From Kosmotoga arenicorallina S304 (GTDB lineage: Bacteria; Thermotogota; Thermotogae; Petrotogales; Kosmotogaceae), in contig NZ_JFHK01000002.1 in assembly GCF_001636545.1 (NCBI RefSeq), positions 62,001 through 126,000 of the forward strand: DNA of 64,000 nt, in the 5' to 3' direction. Of this stretch, positions 36,841-45,633 are shown one piece after another. Each line of letters begins with the position of its first letter. Positions within the stretch are counted from its first letter, which is position 1. A program made the position numbers and the translations under genes. A model generated the notes under the pieces. That model was not told where the DNA came from. It made no database searches and saw only the letters and a list, made by a program, of their open reading frames with translations.

Positions 36841-38233
36841 CGGAAATCACCACCTTTTCCACCTTTTCTCGGGGATATTCAATTCGGCTCTGGCTGGTGT
36901 TTACCAGAACGCGAGTAAAAGCATCTATTATCTCTTCGAGATCGCTGAGATTTAGCCCGCTCTGATCGAGCTGCCTTTCGTTGTAAATGCCATTCACAAT
37001 GTCTTCTACAAGTTCCTTAATCTTTCCAAGAGAAGGGTCTTTAAGGCTTTTAAAGGCAGCTTCCACAGAGTCAGCAAGCATGATAATGCCAGACTCCTTA
37101 AATTGAGGTTTCGGTCCGGGATATTTGAAATTTTCGATGTTTGCTTCGCCAAAATTCTTTGCTTTGTGATAGAAATACTTCTTCACACGCGTGCCGTGAT
37201 GCTCTCTTATGACATCTTCAACCAGCAGGGGCAGTCTGTACTTTCTTGCAAGTTCTACACCGAGTTTAACATGCTCGTTGATAACAAGGCTTGACATTGA
37301 AGGCGTCAGTCCATCGTGAGGGTTAATGTCGCGCTGATTTTCCGTGAAGTACTGGGGCCTTCTTGTCTTTCCAATATCATGAAAATATGAAGCAACTCTT
37401 GCAAGCACAGCATTTACGCCTATCATTTCCGCAGCCGCTTCAGCCAGATTGGCGATGGCTACACTATGATAATAAGTACCGGGTGCGTTCATGGAGAGTT
37501 CCTTTAAGAGCGGATGTGAAAGATTTCCAAGTTCCAGTAAGCCAACATCGGAGTATATCCTGCTGACATATTCGATATATGGAATGATACCTACGGCGAT
37601 TATTGAGGATATTACCGGATTTAAGAAAGAAAAGGTCAAATCCATCATATTGAATTTCATGTTGAAAATATAGTATACAACCCTCAGCGACAGAAATATA
37701 GCACCAACTTCAAAGCCTGCACGAGCTATGTGGATTCTTCTGAGTATTCTCCTCGTTAAGAGGGCAGAGAAAAGAGCAACCACGGATAGAACGACAAAAT
37801 CCTCTATGGAAAAACTGTTAACCGTAGTGGTCATAAATGCAAGATAGAGTCCGGAAGCAAGACCTTCTTCATAACCAATTAGAATGGTTAGAATGGTTAC
37901 ACAAAGAAAAATCGGGGATAGACTCACCGAGTAATTAGGGGATATGAAATAAGAAAAGGCTGCGTTTAGAAGTATTCCCAATGTTATAACGGTAAAGACG
38001 ACATATCTATATGTTCTATGTAACTTGAAGTAATCACTGCGCTTAAAGCTGGTTTCAGCAAAAAGATACCAGAAAATTATCGAGCCGACAAAGGATATGA
38101 AAGGATTCCGGGGCCAGTCAAGATAAAACAGGTTCATAAGCAGTACCATCAGGGTTGGAAAGAGCAGATAGTTCGTTATCGTTTCAAATCTAAAGGGCCT
38201 GAAATGATTTTTTCTCTTAATCCCCTTTTTCAT
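36794..38233 (-). CDS. PgpH-like 7TM HD-domain phosphodiesterase without extracellular domain
   Basis: About 479 residues: seven or so membrane helices (residues 15-250), then an HD domain with YYHSVAIANLAEAAAE, YFHDIGKTRRP, EHVKLGV and REHHGT. PgpH proteins cleave c-di-AMP. Typical PgpH is over 700 residues with a 7TMR-HDED domain outside the cell; here translation goes straight into the membrane helices. I chose ATG 38233 (GAGAGG upstream); ATG 38254 has no SD. It overlaps phoH and ybeY. Confidence 0.85.
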   Translation of the reverse strand: MKKGIKRKNHFRPFRFETITNYLLFPTLMVLLMNLFYLDWPRNPFISFVGSIIFWYLFAETSFKRSDYFKLHRTYRYVVFTVITLGILLNAAFSYFISPNYSVSLSPIFLCVTILTILIGYEEGLASGLYLAFMTTTVNSFSIEDFVVLSVVALFSALLTRRILRRIHIARAGFEVGAIFLSLRVVYYIFNMKFNMMDLTFSFLNPVISSIIAVGIIPYIEYVSRIYSDVGLLELGNLSHPLLKELSMNAPGTYYHSVAIANLAEAAAEMIGVNAVLARVASYFHDIGKTRRPQYFTENQRDINPHDGLTPSMSSLVINEHVKLGVELARKYRLPLLVEDVIREHHGTRVKKYFYHKAKNFGEANIENFKYPGPKPQFKESGIIMLADSVEAAFKSLKDPSLGKIKELVEDIVNGIYNERQLDQSGLNLSDLEEIIDAFTRVLVNTSQSRIEYPREKVEKVVISDENRNRKPNSKDNQS

Positions 38234-39203
38234 CAGTTCTTTCCTCTCTTTCATATAAATCGTAAGCCTTTATTATTTCTTTCACGAGGGGGTTTCTTAC
38301 AACATCTTGATCTGTTAGGTAAACAAAGGAAATTCCATCTATGTTTTTCAGCACTCTTTGAACCAGCACAAGACCGGAGTCTTGATTCCTCTCGAGGTCT
38401 ATTTGAGTTATATCACCGGTAATAACTGCTCGCGAGTTGAAGCCTATTCTTGTCAGAAACATCTTCATTTGCTGATAAGTTGAATTTTGGGCTTCGTCAA
38501 GTATAATGAAGGAATTGTTCAAAGTTCGGCCTCTCATGTAAGCAAGGGGAACGACTTCAACAATGCCGTTGTCTTTGTAATAATTCAGCCTATCCATAGG
38601 AAGCATATCCATGAGGGCGTCATACAGCGGACGAAGGTAAGGGTCTACCTTTTCAGAAAGAGTCCCGGGTAAAAAGCCCAATTTTTCACCGGCTTCAACG
38701 GCGGGCCTTGTGAGTATAATTCTCTGCACTTTACCTGATTTCAAAAAGTCAACAGCCATAGCCACTGCGAGATAAGTCTTTCCAGTCCCCGCAGGACCTA
38801 TAGAAAACACTATATCGTTCTTTCTCATAATTTCTATATATCTTTTTTGGCCTACCGTTTTTGGCTTTATTTTGTTGGTTAGAACGCTGGTTCCTTTGAT
38901 TTCTTTGTAATAGCCTCCAAATTGCGTTTCTTCCTTCTGCATTATTTCGTGTTGCTCTACAAGGTACTCAAATTCCCTCCAGTCAACAAGATGCCCGTCA
39001 GTATTCATCTCAATTAGTTCATCAACTATATCTTTTACGATTTCAATGACGTTAGAATCTTCTCCTTTTATCCATACTTCATTGCCAATTATAGAAAGTT
39101 TCACATCGAATCTCTTTTGAAGGAAGCGAGCCTTACGATCATACTCGCCAAACAATTCGCTCATTTCTACTTCTTTTGGAATATGAATTTTTCTTACAGG
39201 CAA
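38217..39203 (-). CDS. phoH: PhoH-like ATPase/RNA-binding protein
   Basis: The PhoH domain (about 115-320 of 328 residues) contains SIGPAGTGKTYLAVAMA (Walker A), RPAVEAGEKLGFLPG, and IILDEAQNST (Walker B). The N-terminal part is KH-like. It is thought to act in RNA handling. Start TTG 39203 has GGGAGG seven bases upstream, and a TATAAT at 39231-39236 would put the transcript start after the longer ATG candidate at 39242. Confidence 0.92.
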   Translation of the reverse strand: MPVRKIHIPKEVEMSELFGEYDRKARFLQKRFDVKLSIIGNEVWIKGEDSNVIEIVKDIVDELIEMNTDGHLVDWREFEYLVEQHEIMQKEETQFGGYYKEIKGTSVLTNKIKPKTVGQKRYIEIMRKNDIVFSIGPAGTGKTYLAVAMAVDFLKSGKVQRIILTRPAVEAGEKLGFLPGTLSEKVDPYLRPLYDALMDMLPMDRLNYYKDNGIVEVVPLAYMRGRTLNNSFIILDEAQNSTYQQMKMFLTRIGFNSRAVITGDITQIDLERNQDSGLVLVQRVLKNIDGISFVYLTDQDVVRNPLVKEIIKAYDLYEREERTDEKGD

Positions 39204-39230
39204 TTTATCGCCTCCCTGTCTTATGAATAA

Positions 39231-39236
39231 ATTATA
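39231..39236 (-). promoter_or_regulatory. -10 of the phoH-pgpH-ybeY-DUF1015-ispD operon
   Basis: TATAAT on the minus strand, 27 nt upstream of the phoH TTG start. No good -35 is visible. Its position rules out the ATG at 39242 as start. Confidence 0.55.
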
Positions 39237-39356
39237 CAGCATATTCCTTTAGCGTACAGTTTCCGAACTGAGGGTAGTCAAAGTGTTCATATTTAGAACG
39301 TTTTAGGTTATTCTAAGCTGGCATTCTGTTGCATAAAATGTCCGGGAGGTGGTATT

Positions 39357-40205
39357 TTGAAATTTGCTATTGTTACAGACAGTACCTGTTCGCTTGATCA
39401 GGAAACTCTTAAAAAATATGACATCCACACTGTATCTCTCTATATCAACAGAGATGGTTCATACTTCAAAGCTTCTGAAATTGATCTGAAGAAATACAGT
39501 GATGAAATGCTAGATCCGAGCTTTTCGTCACTCACTTCTCAGCCTAGCCCCAACGATTTCTTTGAAGTTTTTGAGTCGCTAAAAGCAGATTATGATTGCA
39601 TTCTCGTTCCAGTTATTTCTGCAAAATTGAGCGGTACTTATAGTTCAGCAGTGGTTGCGGCAGGAATGGTCGATATACCGGTAAAAGTTATAGACTCAAA
39701 ATTAACGAGTTACGCTCTAGGGGCACTAGCTATAAATTTAAGAAAACTCGCAAGTGAAGGAAGAACACTGGACGAAATGCTTGATTACGCTAACCAGTTT
39801 CATAAAAAGGTCAGGGTAATTTTCTCTGTGGATTCTCTCGATCATTTATATCGCGGTGGCAGAATTGGAAAAGCAAAGGTTCTCATAGGAAGCCTTTTGA
39901 ACTTGAAACCTTTAATTGAATTGTCGGATGGGGAACTCAAAGCAGCAGGAACAGTCAGGGGAAATAAAAAGCTTCTTGAAAGATTGTTTTCCATTGCTAC
40001 AATGCCTATGGCTGGTCATGAGTTGAAAGGTGTCTGGATTCTTGATGTAAATCGCTCCGATGACAGCAAATTCCTTTTTGAAAAGTTGAAAAGCAATTTC
40101 AACAATGTCGAAGCCCGAATATCAACAGTTGAACCTGTCGTATTAACACATCTGGGACCTTCGGTTATCGGTATAATAACGGAATGGAAGGAAAAGTCAG
40201 TCTGA
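39357..40205 (+). CDS. DegV family fatty-acid-binding protein
   Basis: The 282-residue protein has the TDSTCSL N-terminal motif, SQPSPNDFFEVFE, VDSLDHLYRGGRIGKAKVL and GPSVIGI. DegV/FakB proteins bind fatty acids and, in Firmicutes, present them to FakA kinase. No fakA is in the window. Start TTG 39357 with GGGAGGTGG upstream. It converges with the AAA+ regulator and overlaps it by nine bases. Confidence 0.93.
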   Translation: MKFAIVTDSTCSLDQETLKKYDIHTVSLYINRDGSYFKASEIDLKKYSDEMLDPSFSSLTSQPSPNDFFEVFESLKADYDCILVPVISAKLSGTYSSAVVAAGMVDIPVKVIDSKLTSYALGALAINLRKLASEGRTLDEMLDYANQFHKKVRVIFSVDSLDHLYRGGRIGKAKVLIGSLLNLKPLIELSDGELKAAGTVRGNKKLLERLFSIATMPMAGHELKGVWILDVNRSDDSKFLFEKLKSNFNNVEARISTVEPVVLTHLGPSVIGIITEWKEKSV

Positions 40206-41492
40206 ACTTTTCTCAGATCTGAGTTTTGCAATTAAATCTCGTAGCCTGCGGGGTGTCAGGCCAAATTCCCTTGAAAGGAGATTGACATCTCCTTCCAGGT
40301 CGTTTATTCTCTGCTCAAGCAGTTCTCGGGTTATCAGTTTGTGCAGACTATTAAGAAACTCCTTATAGGTAAGCCCCTTTGTCACATATCTAATTTTAGC
40401 CTCTTCAGTCAACAGATGAGTTAGTTCATCGAGGTTTTTGGTTGTTTTCATATAAACGACAGTATTAACAGTGAGATATTCTTCGATCATATTTAGCAAT
40501 TCTCTGATATTTCCTGGATAGTCATACTCCAGGAATATATCTTTTATTTCATTGGGCAAATTCTTAAATGTAAGCAAGTATCCCTTTTTCTTAAGCACGT
40601 TATCAAAAATAATTGGAATATCACCTTTACGCTCCTTTAAAGGGGGTAGCTCTATTTTTATGGCTGACAATCTAAATCGGAGATCGTTTCTGAGTGCTGT
40701 GTCTTCTGTTCTGTTTGTTGCAGTAATAAAACGTACATCAACCCTTTTAGGCTGTGTATCGCCTATTTTAAAAAACTCCCTATTTTCTGTTATGCTCAAT
40801 ATCTTTGCTTGAAGATTCGCGGGCATATCACCGATTTCATCGAGAAAAAGTGTACCTGTATTCGCCAGTTCAATGAGTCCCTTTTTTTCAGTGTCTGCTC
40901 CGGTAAAAGCTCCCTTTTTGTATCCAAAGAGTTCGCTTTCAAGCAGTGTTTCTGGAATTGCCGCACAATTCATGGAATAAAAAGGTTTGTTCCAGCGAGG
41001 GGATACTTCAGCCAACACTTCGGCAAGGAGGTTCTTTCCTGTACCGGTTTTACCCAGTATCATCACACTTCCGTCATAAAACATGGAAAGAACGAGCATT
41101 TTTTTCAGTTCAACTATTTTTCTGCTCACTCCAACGATTCTTGAAAGCTGCGATTCAATCCTGTTGATAACCTCTTGAATTATTTGCCTTGAACTTTTCG
41201 GGCCACCGATTACCCGATAGTACCCCTTGAATGTATTGACCTCTTCTGAATACCCTTTTATTATAAAAGCCCTGATGGGGTTATTATTAATCAGTATGAT
41301 ATTTGTAAAAGCATAAAGCCAGTCCTGCAAAACTTTCTCATCATACGAAGAGCCATCTATAAAAAGCAATGTTGGAATATCTCTGCCCGTATTCACCAGA
41401 TAATCAAAATCCAGCTCATATATGTTCGAAAACCAGTTAAAAGCTTCAAGCTCTTTCAATCCCTCACCGACCATTATTGCTCTGTAATTCAC
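40197..41492 (-). CDS. Sigma-54-type AAA+ regulator with Fis-like HTH
   Basis: About 431 residues. N-terminal 110 residues look like a degenerate receiver or sensor (TLLFIDGSSYDEKVLQ). The AAA+ domain has Walker A GKTGTGK near 147-153, the GAFTGA loop near 194-199 in an ESELFGYKKGAFTGAD context, Walker B TLFLDEIGDMP and an arginine-finger region. GAFTGA contacts sigma-54. The C-terminus (DVNLLSREFGLTPRRLRDLI) is a Fis-type HTH. A Lys replaces the usual Glu in the Walker A lead-in (GKTGTGK). Start GTG 41492 has GGGAGGTG upstream. Whether rpoN exists in this genome is not visible here. Confidence 0.88.
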   Translation of the reverse strand: MNYRAIMVGEGLKELEAFNWFSNIYELDFDYLVNTGRDIPTLLFIDGSSYDEKVLQDWLYAFTNIILINNNPIRAFIIKGYSEEVNTFKGYYRVIGGPKSSRQIIQEVINRIESQLSRIVGVSRKIVELKKMLVLSMFYDGSVMILGKTGTGKNLLAEVLAEVSPRWNKPFYSMNCAAIPETLLESELFGYKKGAFTGADTEKKGLIELANTGTLFLDEIGDMPANLQAKILSITENREFFKIGDTQPKRVDVRFITATNRTEDTALRNDLRFRLSAIKIELPPLKERKGDIPIIFDNVLKKKGYLLTFKNLPNEIKDIFLEYDYPGNIRELLNMIEEYLTVNTVVYMKTTKNLDELTHLLTEEAKIRYVTKGLTYKEFLNSLHKLITRELLEQRINDLEGDVNLLSREFGLTPRRLRDLIAKLRSEKSSD

Positions 41493-41567
41493 TTGAACAC
41501 CTCCCAACATATTATACATTTTTTTATCACCTACACCTCTTTATAAAGCAATTTTTGATAAATGATA

Positions 41568-41597
41568 TTGCATTATAAGGTATGAAAATATTATAAT
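41568..41597 (+). promoter_or_regulatory. Promoter of the sugar ABC operon
   Basis: TTGCAT at 41568-41573 and TATAAT at 41592-41597 with an 18-bp spacer. The leader to the ATG is about 90 nt; it includes the short inverted repeat CCCCGTTTGGGG at 41660-41671, possibly regulatory. Confidence 0.65.
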
Positions 41598-41695
41598 TAT
41601 AATAAATGGAGTTAAATCTTTGTTTGTAATGAATTTTCTCGATATGCTGAATTTGGAGACCCCGTTTGGGGGAATTGAAAGGGGGAGGTATCGGT

Positions 41696-42931
41696 ATGAA
41701 AAAGGTGATAGTGATTTTAGCAGTTCTGCTTTTCTCTTATCTTGCTTTTGGGCAAAATCAACTTGAAATTTTCAGCTGGTGGACTGGTGGAGGCGAAGAG
41801 GAAGGATTACTTGCTCTTTACGACGTATTCCATAAGTACTACCCGGATGTTGAGATTATAAACGCAACCGTTGCTGGCGGTGCAGGAACCAATGCAAAGG
41901 CCGTATTGAAGACAAGAATGCTTGGTGGTAATCCTCCTGATTCCTTCCAGGTGCACGGTGGCATGGAGCTAATTGATACCTATGTTGTCACCGGAATGAT
42001 GGAACCTATTACAGGGCTTTTGGAACAATGGGGAATAAAGGATAAGTTCCCTGCTGATATCCTGCGAATTTGCAGCTATGAAGGCGAGGTTTACTCAATA
42101 CCTGTAAACGTTCACAGGGGAAATGTCGTCTTCTATAACAAAGCGATTCTTGAGGAAGTGGGTATTAAAGAAGTCCCCGAAACATGGCCTGAATTCATTG
42201 AGGTACTCAAGAAAATAAAAGCTGCAGGATATGTTCCGCTTGCTCTGGGCGACAAAAACAAGTGGACGGCTACTCACCTATTTGAAGATATTCTCCTTTC
42301 CACTCTTGGAGCATATAACTACAACGGTTTATGGAATGGACGGACTTCCTTCGATCACCAGGGAATAAAAGAAGCCCTTGAGATTTTCAAAGAACTTATG
42401 AACTACGTAAATGAAAACCATGCATCCCTTACCTGGCAGGATGCAACTTTGCTTGTCTTTGAAGGCAAAGCAGCCTTCAATGTGATGGGAGACTGGGCTG
42501 AAGGCTATTTGAAGACCCTCGGGTGGACACCCGGAAAGGAATTTGGTTGGATGACCGTTCCCGGAACAAAAGGTTCTTTTATGGTCGTAACAGACACTTT
42601 TGGGCTACCTAAAAACGCTCCGCACAGAGAAAATGCCATCAAATGGCTAAAGATAATTTCTTCGGTGGAAGGGCAGGATACCTTCAACCCGATAAAAGGA
42701 TCCATTCCCGCAAGAATTGATGCCGACAGGAGCCTTTACGATGATTACCTTACCTGGTCGATGAATGACTTTGCAACTAATGCTCTCTGTCCATCCATAA
42801 TCCATGGTTCAGCAGCCCCGGAAGGATTTGCTACCGCATTGAACGATACGCTGAACATGTTCATAACAACCAAAGATGTTAAGAAAGCTCTCAGAGAAAT
42901 AATTTACGCTGCTGAAGATTACCTCGAATAA
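41696..42931 (+). CDS. Sugar ABC transporter substrate-binding protein
   Basis: The 411-residue protein begins with a signal peptide (MKKVIVILAVLLFSYLAFG; cleavage near residue 20) and has no lipobox Cys. Then SWWTGGGEEEGLLALYDVF and TVAGGAGTNAKAVLKTRM and GGNPPDSFQVH, typical of family 1 binding proteins for glucose-type sugars. The glucose suggestion is from resemblance only. ATG 41696 has GGGGGAGG seven bases upstream. First gene of the ABC operon. Confidence 0.88.
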   Translation: MKKVIVILAVLLFSYLAFGQNQLEIFSWWTGGGEEEGLLALYDVFHKYYPDVEIINATVAGGAGTNAKAVLKTRMLGGNPPDSFQVHGGMELIDTYVVTGMMEPITGLLEQWGIKDKFPADILRICSYEGEVYSIPVNVHRGNVVFYNKAILEEVGIKEVPETWPEFIEVLKKIKAAGYVPLALGDKNKWTATHLFEDILLSTLGAYNYNGLWNGRTSFDHQGIKEALEIFKELMNYVNENHASLTWQDATLLVFEGKAAFNVMGDWAEGYLKTLGWTPGKEFGWMTVPGTKGSFMVVTDTFGLPKNAPHRENAIKWLKIISSVEGQDTFNPIKGSIPARIDADRSLYDDYLTWSMNDFATNALCPSIIHGSAAPEGFATALNDTLNMFITTKDVKKALREIIYAAEDYLE

Positions 42932-42936
42932 TTCAC

Positions 42937-42960
42937 AGGGCCCTTCGGGGCCCTTTGTTC
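42937..42960 (+). terminator. Hairpin after the sugar-binding protein gene
   Basis: A 7-bp stem AGGGCCC / GGGCCCT with a TTCG tetraloop (42937-42954), followed by a weak T tract. Such hairpins often raise the level of the binding protein relative to the permeases; complete termination is unlikely. Confidence 0.65.
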
Positions 42961-42964
42961 TTTC

Positions 42965-43909
42965 ATGGGGGTGGTTTTTATAAAAGGATCAACTCGCAGA
43001 AAGTTAATCGGCTTTTTCATACTCCTGCCAACCCTTGTTTCTCTGGGGATTTTCGTTTATGGATTTATAGGCTGGACAGTAAGGGTATCTTTTTCAAATT
43101 GGAACAGCTTTTCCAGATTGATGAAAGGTGAATATGTCTTTGTTGGGCTTAGAAATTATTTCCGGCTCTTTGAAGATCCGAGATTTCAAACGGACTTATG
43201 GAATACATTTTTCTTTACACTCTTTTTCATTTTGGGGTGCCTCTCACTGGGAATATTGCTGGCTTCGCTTCTTGACAAAGGTCTTAAAGGGTCAAGGATT
43301 TTCCAGAATTTGTTCCTTTTTCCAATGGCGATATCCTTTGTCGTAACAGGAACCGTTTGGAGCTGGATTTTCGCACCAGGCATTCTGCCAAAATTCCCCC
43401 AGGGAATGAACCTTCTCTATAAATTGCTGGGTCTTGAGTCTCTACAATGGAAATGGTATACGAGCACGGCTTCGATTTTTAATTTCAATCTCGCCTTAAT
43501 TCCTGTTATAATAGCCGCTATATGGCAGTTATCCGGTTACACCATGGCTATGTATCTTGCAGGATTGAGGGGTATAGACCAAGCGCTCATTGAAGCGGCA
43601 AAAGTCGATGGCGCTTCCAACAGGCAGATTTTTTGGAAAATAAAGTTCCCCATTCTCAAACCAATTACGCTTAGCGCGATGATTGTTCTCGGGCATATCT
43701 CATTGAAGATCTTCGATCTGGTCTATTCAATGACCGGAAGCGGTCCTAACAATGTTACTGATGTTCCTGCAATATATATGTTTGAAACGACATTCAGGGC
43801 AAATAAATATGCTACTGGATCTGCAATAGCAATGGTAATGCTTGTCATGGTCGCTATTGTTATAGTGCCCTATCTTATCTCATCTATGAAAAGGGAAGTG
43901 GGCAAATGA
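42965..43909 (+). CDS. Sugar ABC transporter permease, MalF type
   Basis: About 314 residues with six membrane helices and the EAA loop EAAKVDGASNRQIFWKIKFP near 210. The start is uncertain: ATG 42965 is very close to the hairpin and lacks an SD, while GGGGGTGG inside it points to an ATA at 42980 (MKGSTRRK), a rare start. It overlaps the next permease by four bases. No ATP-binding subunit is in this operon. Confidence 0.9.
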   Translation: MGVVFIKGSTRRKLIGFFILLPTLVSLGIFVYGFIGWTVRVSFSNWNSFSRLMKGEYVFVGLRNYFRLFEDPRFQTDLWNTFFFTLFFILGCLSLGILLASLLDKGLKGSRIFQNLFLFPMAISFVVTGTVWSWIFAPGILPKFPQGMNLLYKLLGLESLQWKWYTSTASIFNFNLALIPVIIAAIWQLSGYTMAMYLAGLRGIDQALIEAAKVDGASNRQIFWKIKFPILKPITLSAMIVLGHISLKIFDLVYSMTGSGPNNVTDVPAIYMFETTFRANKYATGSAIAMVMLVMVAIVIVPYLISSMKREVGK

Positions 43910-44724
43910 ATAGAGCAAACAAGATATTTACATACATCCTGCTGGTCATTTTTGCTGCGTTTTTCCTCATCCCAATATACGTTTTGATTTCCACGAGCTT
44001 CAAACCATTGCAGGAAGTTAGCCTTGAAAAAATGTGGTTCCTGCCTACCAGGCCTTCCCTGGACGGTTTTGAGAAGGCTTTCAGCAAGCTATCACCAAAC
44101 CTGAAAAACAGTTTTATTCTTGTAATACCGGCTACGATTATTTCCGCATTAGTAGGATCAATAAATGGATATGTGCTTTCAAAAATAAAGTTCAAGGGAT
44201 CTAACCTTTTGTTCACTTTAATACTTTTTGGTATGTTCATCCCCTATCAAAGCGTGCTTTTCCCTGTGATTCGATTTTTACAGAGTATCAATTTGTATGG
44301 CTCAATATGGGGGCTGGTTGTCCTTCATATTATTTACGGGCTTCCTATTACAACACTCATTTTCAGGAATTACTATGCCGAAGTACCCACAGAGCTCATA
44401 GAAGCTGCCCATATAGATGGTGCGGGTATCTTTAAGGCTTATTGGAAGGTTTTGTTTCCCATATCACTTCCCGGTTTTGTGGTAGTCATAATATGGCAAT
44501 TCACGAACATATGGAACGAATTCCTCTTTGCTGTTACTGTAACCAGTGATCCCACAAAGCAACCAATCACCGTTGCCCTTGTAAACCTTGCCGGGAGTAA
44601 AGTCGTGGAGTGGAACGTACAAATGGCGGGGGCTCTGCTTGCAGCCCTTCCAACTCTGCTGGTTTATGTCTTATTGGGAAAATATTTTTTAAGGGGTCTT
44701 CTCGCAGGTTCAGTAAAAGGGTGA
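43906..44724 (+). CDS. Sugar ABC transporter permease, MalG type
   Basis: The 272-residue protein has six helices, the EAA loop EAAHIDGAGIFKAYWKVLFP near 166 and the usual N-terminal LVIFAAFFLIPIYVLISTSFK. It pairs with the MalF-type permease to form the channel. A shared MsmK/UgpC-like ATPase encoded elsewhere is presumably used. Confidence 0.92.
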   Translation: MNRANKIFTYILLVIFAAFFLIPIYVLISTSFKPLQEVSLEKMWFLPTRPSLDGFEKAFSKLSPNLKNSFILVIPATIISALVGSINGYVLSKIKFKGSNLLFTLILFGMFIPYQSVLFPVIRFLQSINLYGSIWGLVVLHIIYGLPITTLIFRNYYAEVPTELIEAAHIDGAGIFKAYWKVLFPISLPGFVVVIIWQFTNIWNEFLFAVTVTSDPTKQPITVALVNLAGSKVVEWNVQMAGALLAALPTLLVYVLLGKYFLRGLLAGSVKG

Positions 44725-44731
44725 GATGGTA

Positions 44732-44737
44732 TATAAT
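44732..44737 (+). promoter_or_regulatory. -10 of the prepilin cluster
   Basis: TATAAT lies between the permease stop and the prepilin ATG. TTCAGT at 44709-44714 is a poor -35 at 17 bp. It gives the pilin-like genes a possible own promoter beside read-through from the ABC operon. Confidence 0.45.
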
Positions 44738-44770
44738 ACTTTTAGATAAATTTTAAAAAGGATTGATAAT

Positions 44771-45265
44771 ATGCGCAAGGGGATGACTCTGGCAGAGCTC
44801 TTAGCGGCACTTTCTATCTCGTCAATAGTGATAATCACAATACTGGTGCTAACTGTATTTTTCATCCGCACCGGAGGGCGAATCATGAAATCTAACATTC
44901 TCGATGAAGAAGCGACGAAATTGCAGACCTCGCTTGACTATATTATTTCGAGAAACTGGAACGGTCTCTCTGAGATACTTGATGAACATACCATTTATTT
45001 TTTAACTTCTGTCCCTCAATATACTGAAGAAGGCTTTACAGGTTTTGCAACAATTACACAAATGATTTTTTTCGACGAAACATCAAAAAGAGTTATTTAT
45101 ACTTTTCCTGCGACTCCTGATGGAACAGTTACAAGTGTTATCGCTGAAAATATAAGTGATATTGATTTTTCAGCTGGTGGCGAAACCCAGTGGCTTACTT
45201 ATGATGCCACTCTATCTTATGAGGGGGTTATTAGAAGAACTAATGGGGCGGTGAGGTTCTTTTGA
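44771..45265 (+). CDS. Prepilin-like protein, type IV/type II pseudopilin
   Basis: The 164-residue protein starts MRKG|MTLAELLAALSISS, with a prepilin peptidase site after Gly4 and Glu at +5, followed by a hydrophobic helix to about residue 35. The rest is a small extracellular domain. It resembles minor pilins or pseudopilins (PulJ/PilW position). SD AAAAAGGATT. It overlaps the next gene by four bases. No secretion ATPase or platform protein is nearby. Confidence 0.85.
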   Translation: MRKGMTLAELLAALSISSIVIITILVLTVFFIRTGGRIMKSNILDEEATKLQTSLDYIISRNWNGLSEILDEHTIYFLTSVPQYTEEGFTGFATITQMIFFDETSKRVIYTFPATPDGTVTSVIAENISDIDFSAGGETQWLTYDATLSYEGVIRRTNGAVRFF

Positions 45266-45633
45266 AGAGAGGATTCTCGCTGGTAGAGACGATAATAGCC
45301 CTGCTTGTTGTGGGTATTTTTCTCATTTCGAGTCTCTATATTATGAGCCGCATCAAAGAAGTTTCAAGCGAAAACCAGCATGCGGTGAGATTTCTTGCAG
45401 CAAAATCAGCTATAGTGGACTTTTTTATGTATTCGCCATCTGCCACAAATTTAAAAACAGGTATTGATCAGTTGCTTGATAATGTAGGACTTCATGAATT
45501 TGAAGTGACCAAAGATGTAAGTTTTACGAATCCTGGTGGCGACGAGAACATAATTTTATACGAAGTGGAAATCATGGATACACTTACCGGAAGGAGTGAG
45601 GGCTTCTATGTTGTCAGTTATAAAGAGAAATAA
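45262..45633 (+). CDS. Prepilin-like protein, PilV/PulI-type
   Basis: The 123-residue protein starts MKRG|FSLVETIIALLVVG, a clear prepilin site with Glu at +5. The start codon is TTG at 45262, with GTGAGG upstream, and overlaps the preceding stop. The globular part has VTKDVSFTNPGGDEN. It is likely the second minor component of the same pilus or secretion tip. Confidence 0.85.
   Translation: MKRGFSLVETIIALLVVGIFLISSLYIMSRIKEVSSENQHAVRFLAAKSAIVDFFMYSPSATNLKTGIDQLLDNVGLHEFEVTKDVSFTNPGGDENIILYEVEIMDTLTGRSEGFYVVSYKEK

Noticed and set aside
39319-39334. Sigma-54-like TGGCA...TTGCA upstream of degV
   Set aside because: The spacing between GG and GC is one base shorter than the required -24/-12 pattern, and the start of transcription would fall on the degV ribosome site.
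45596-45598. GTG 45596 as start of the large PilX-like gene
   Set aside because: The AAGGA element directly touches it with no spacer; ATG 45608 has better spacing from GAGG.
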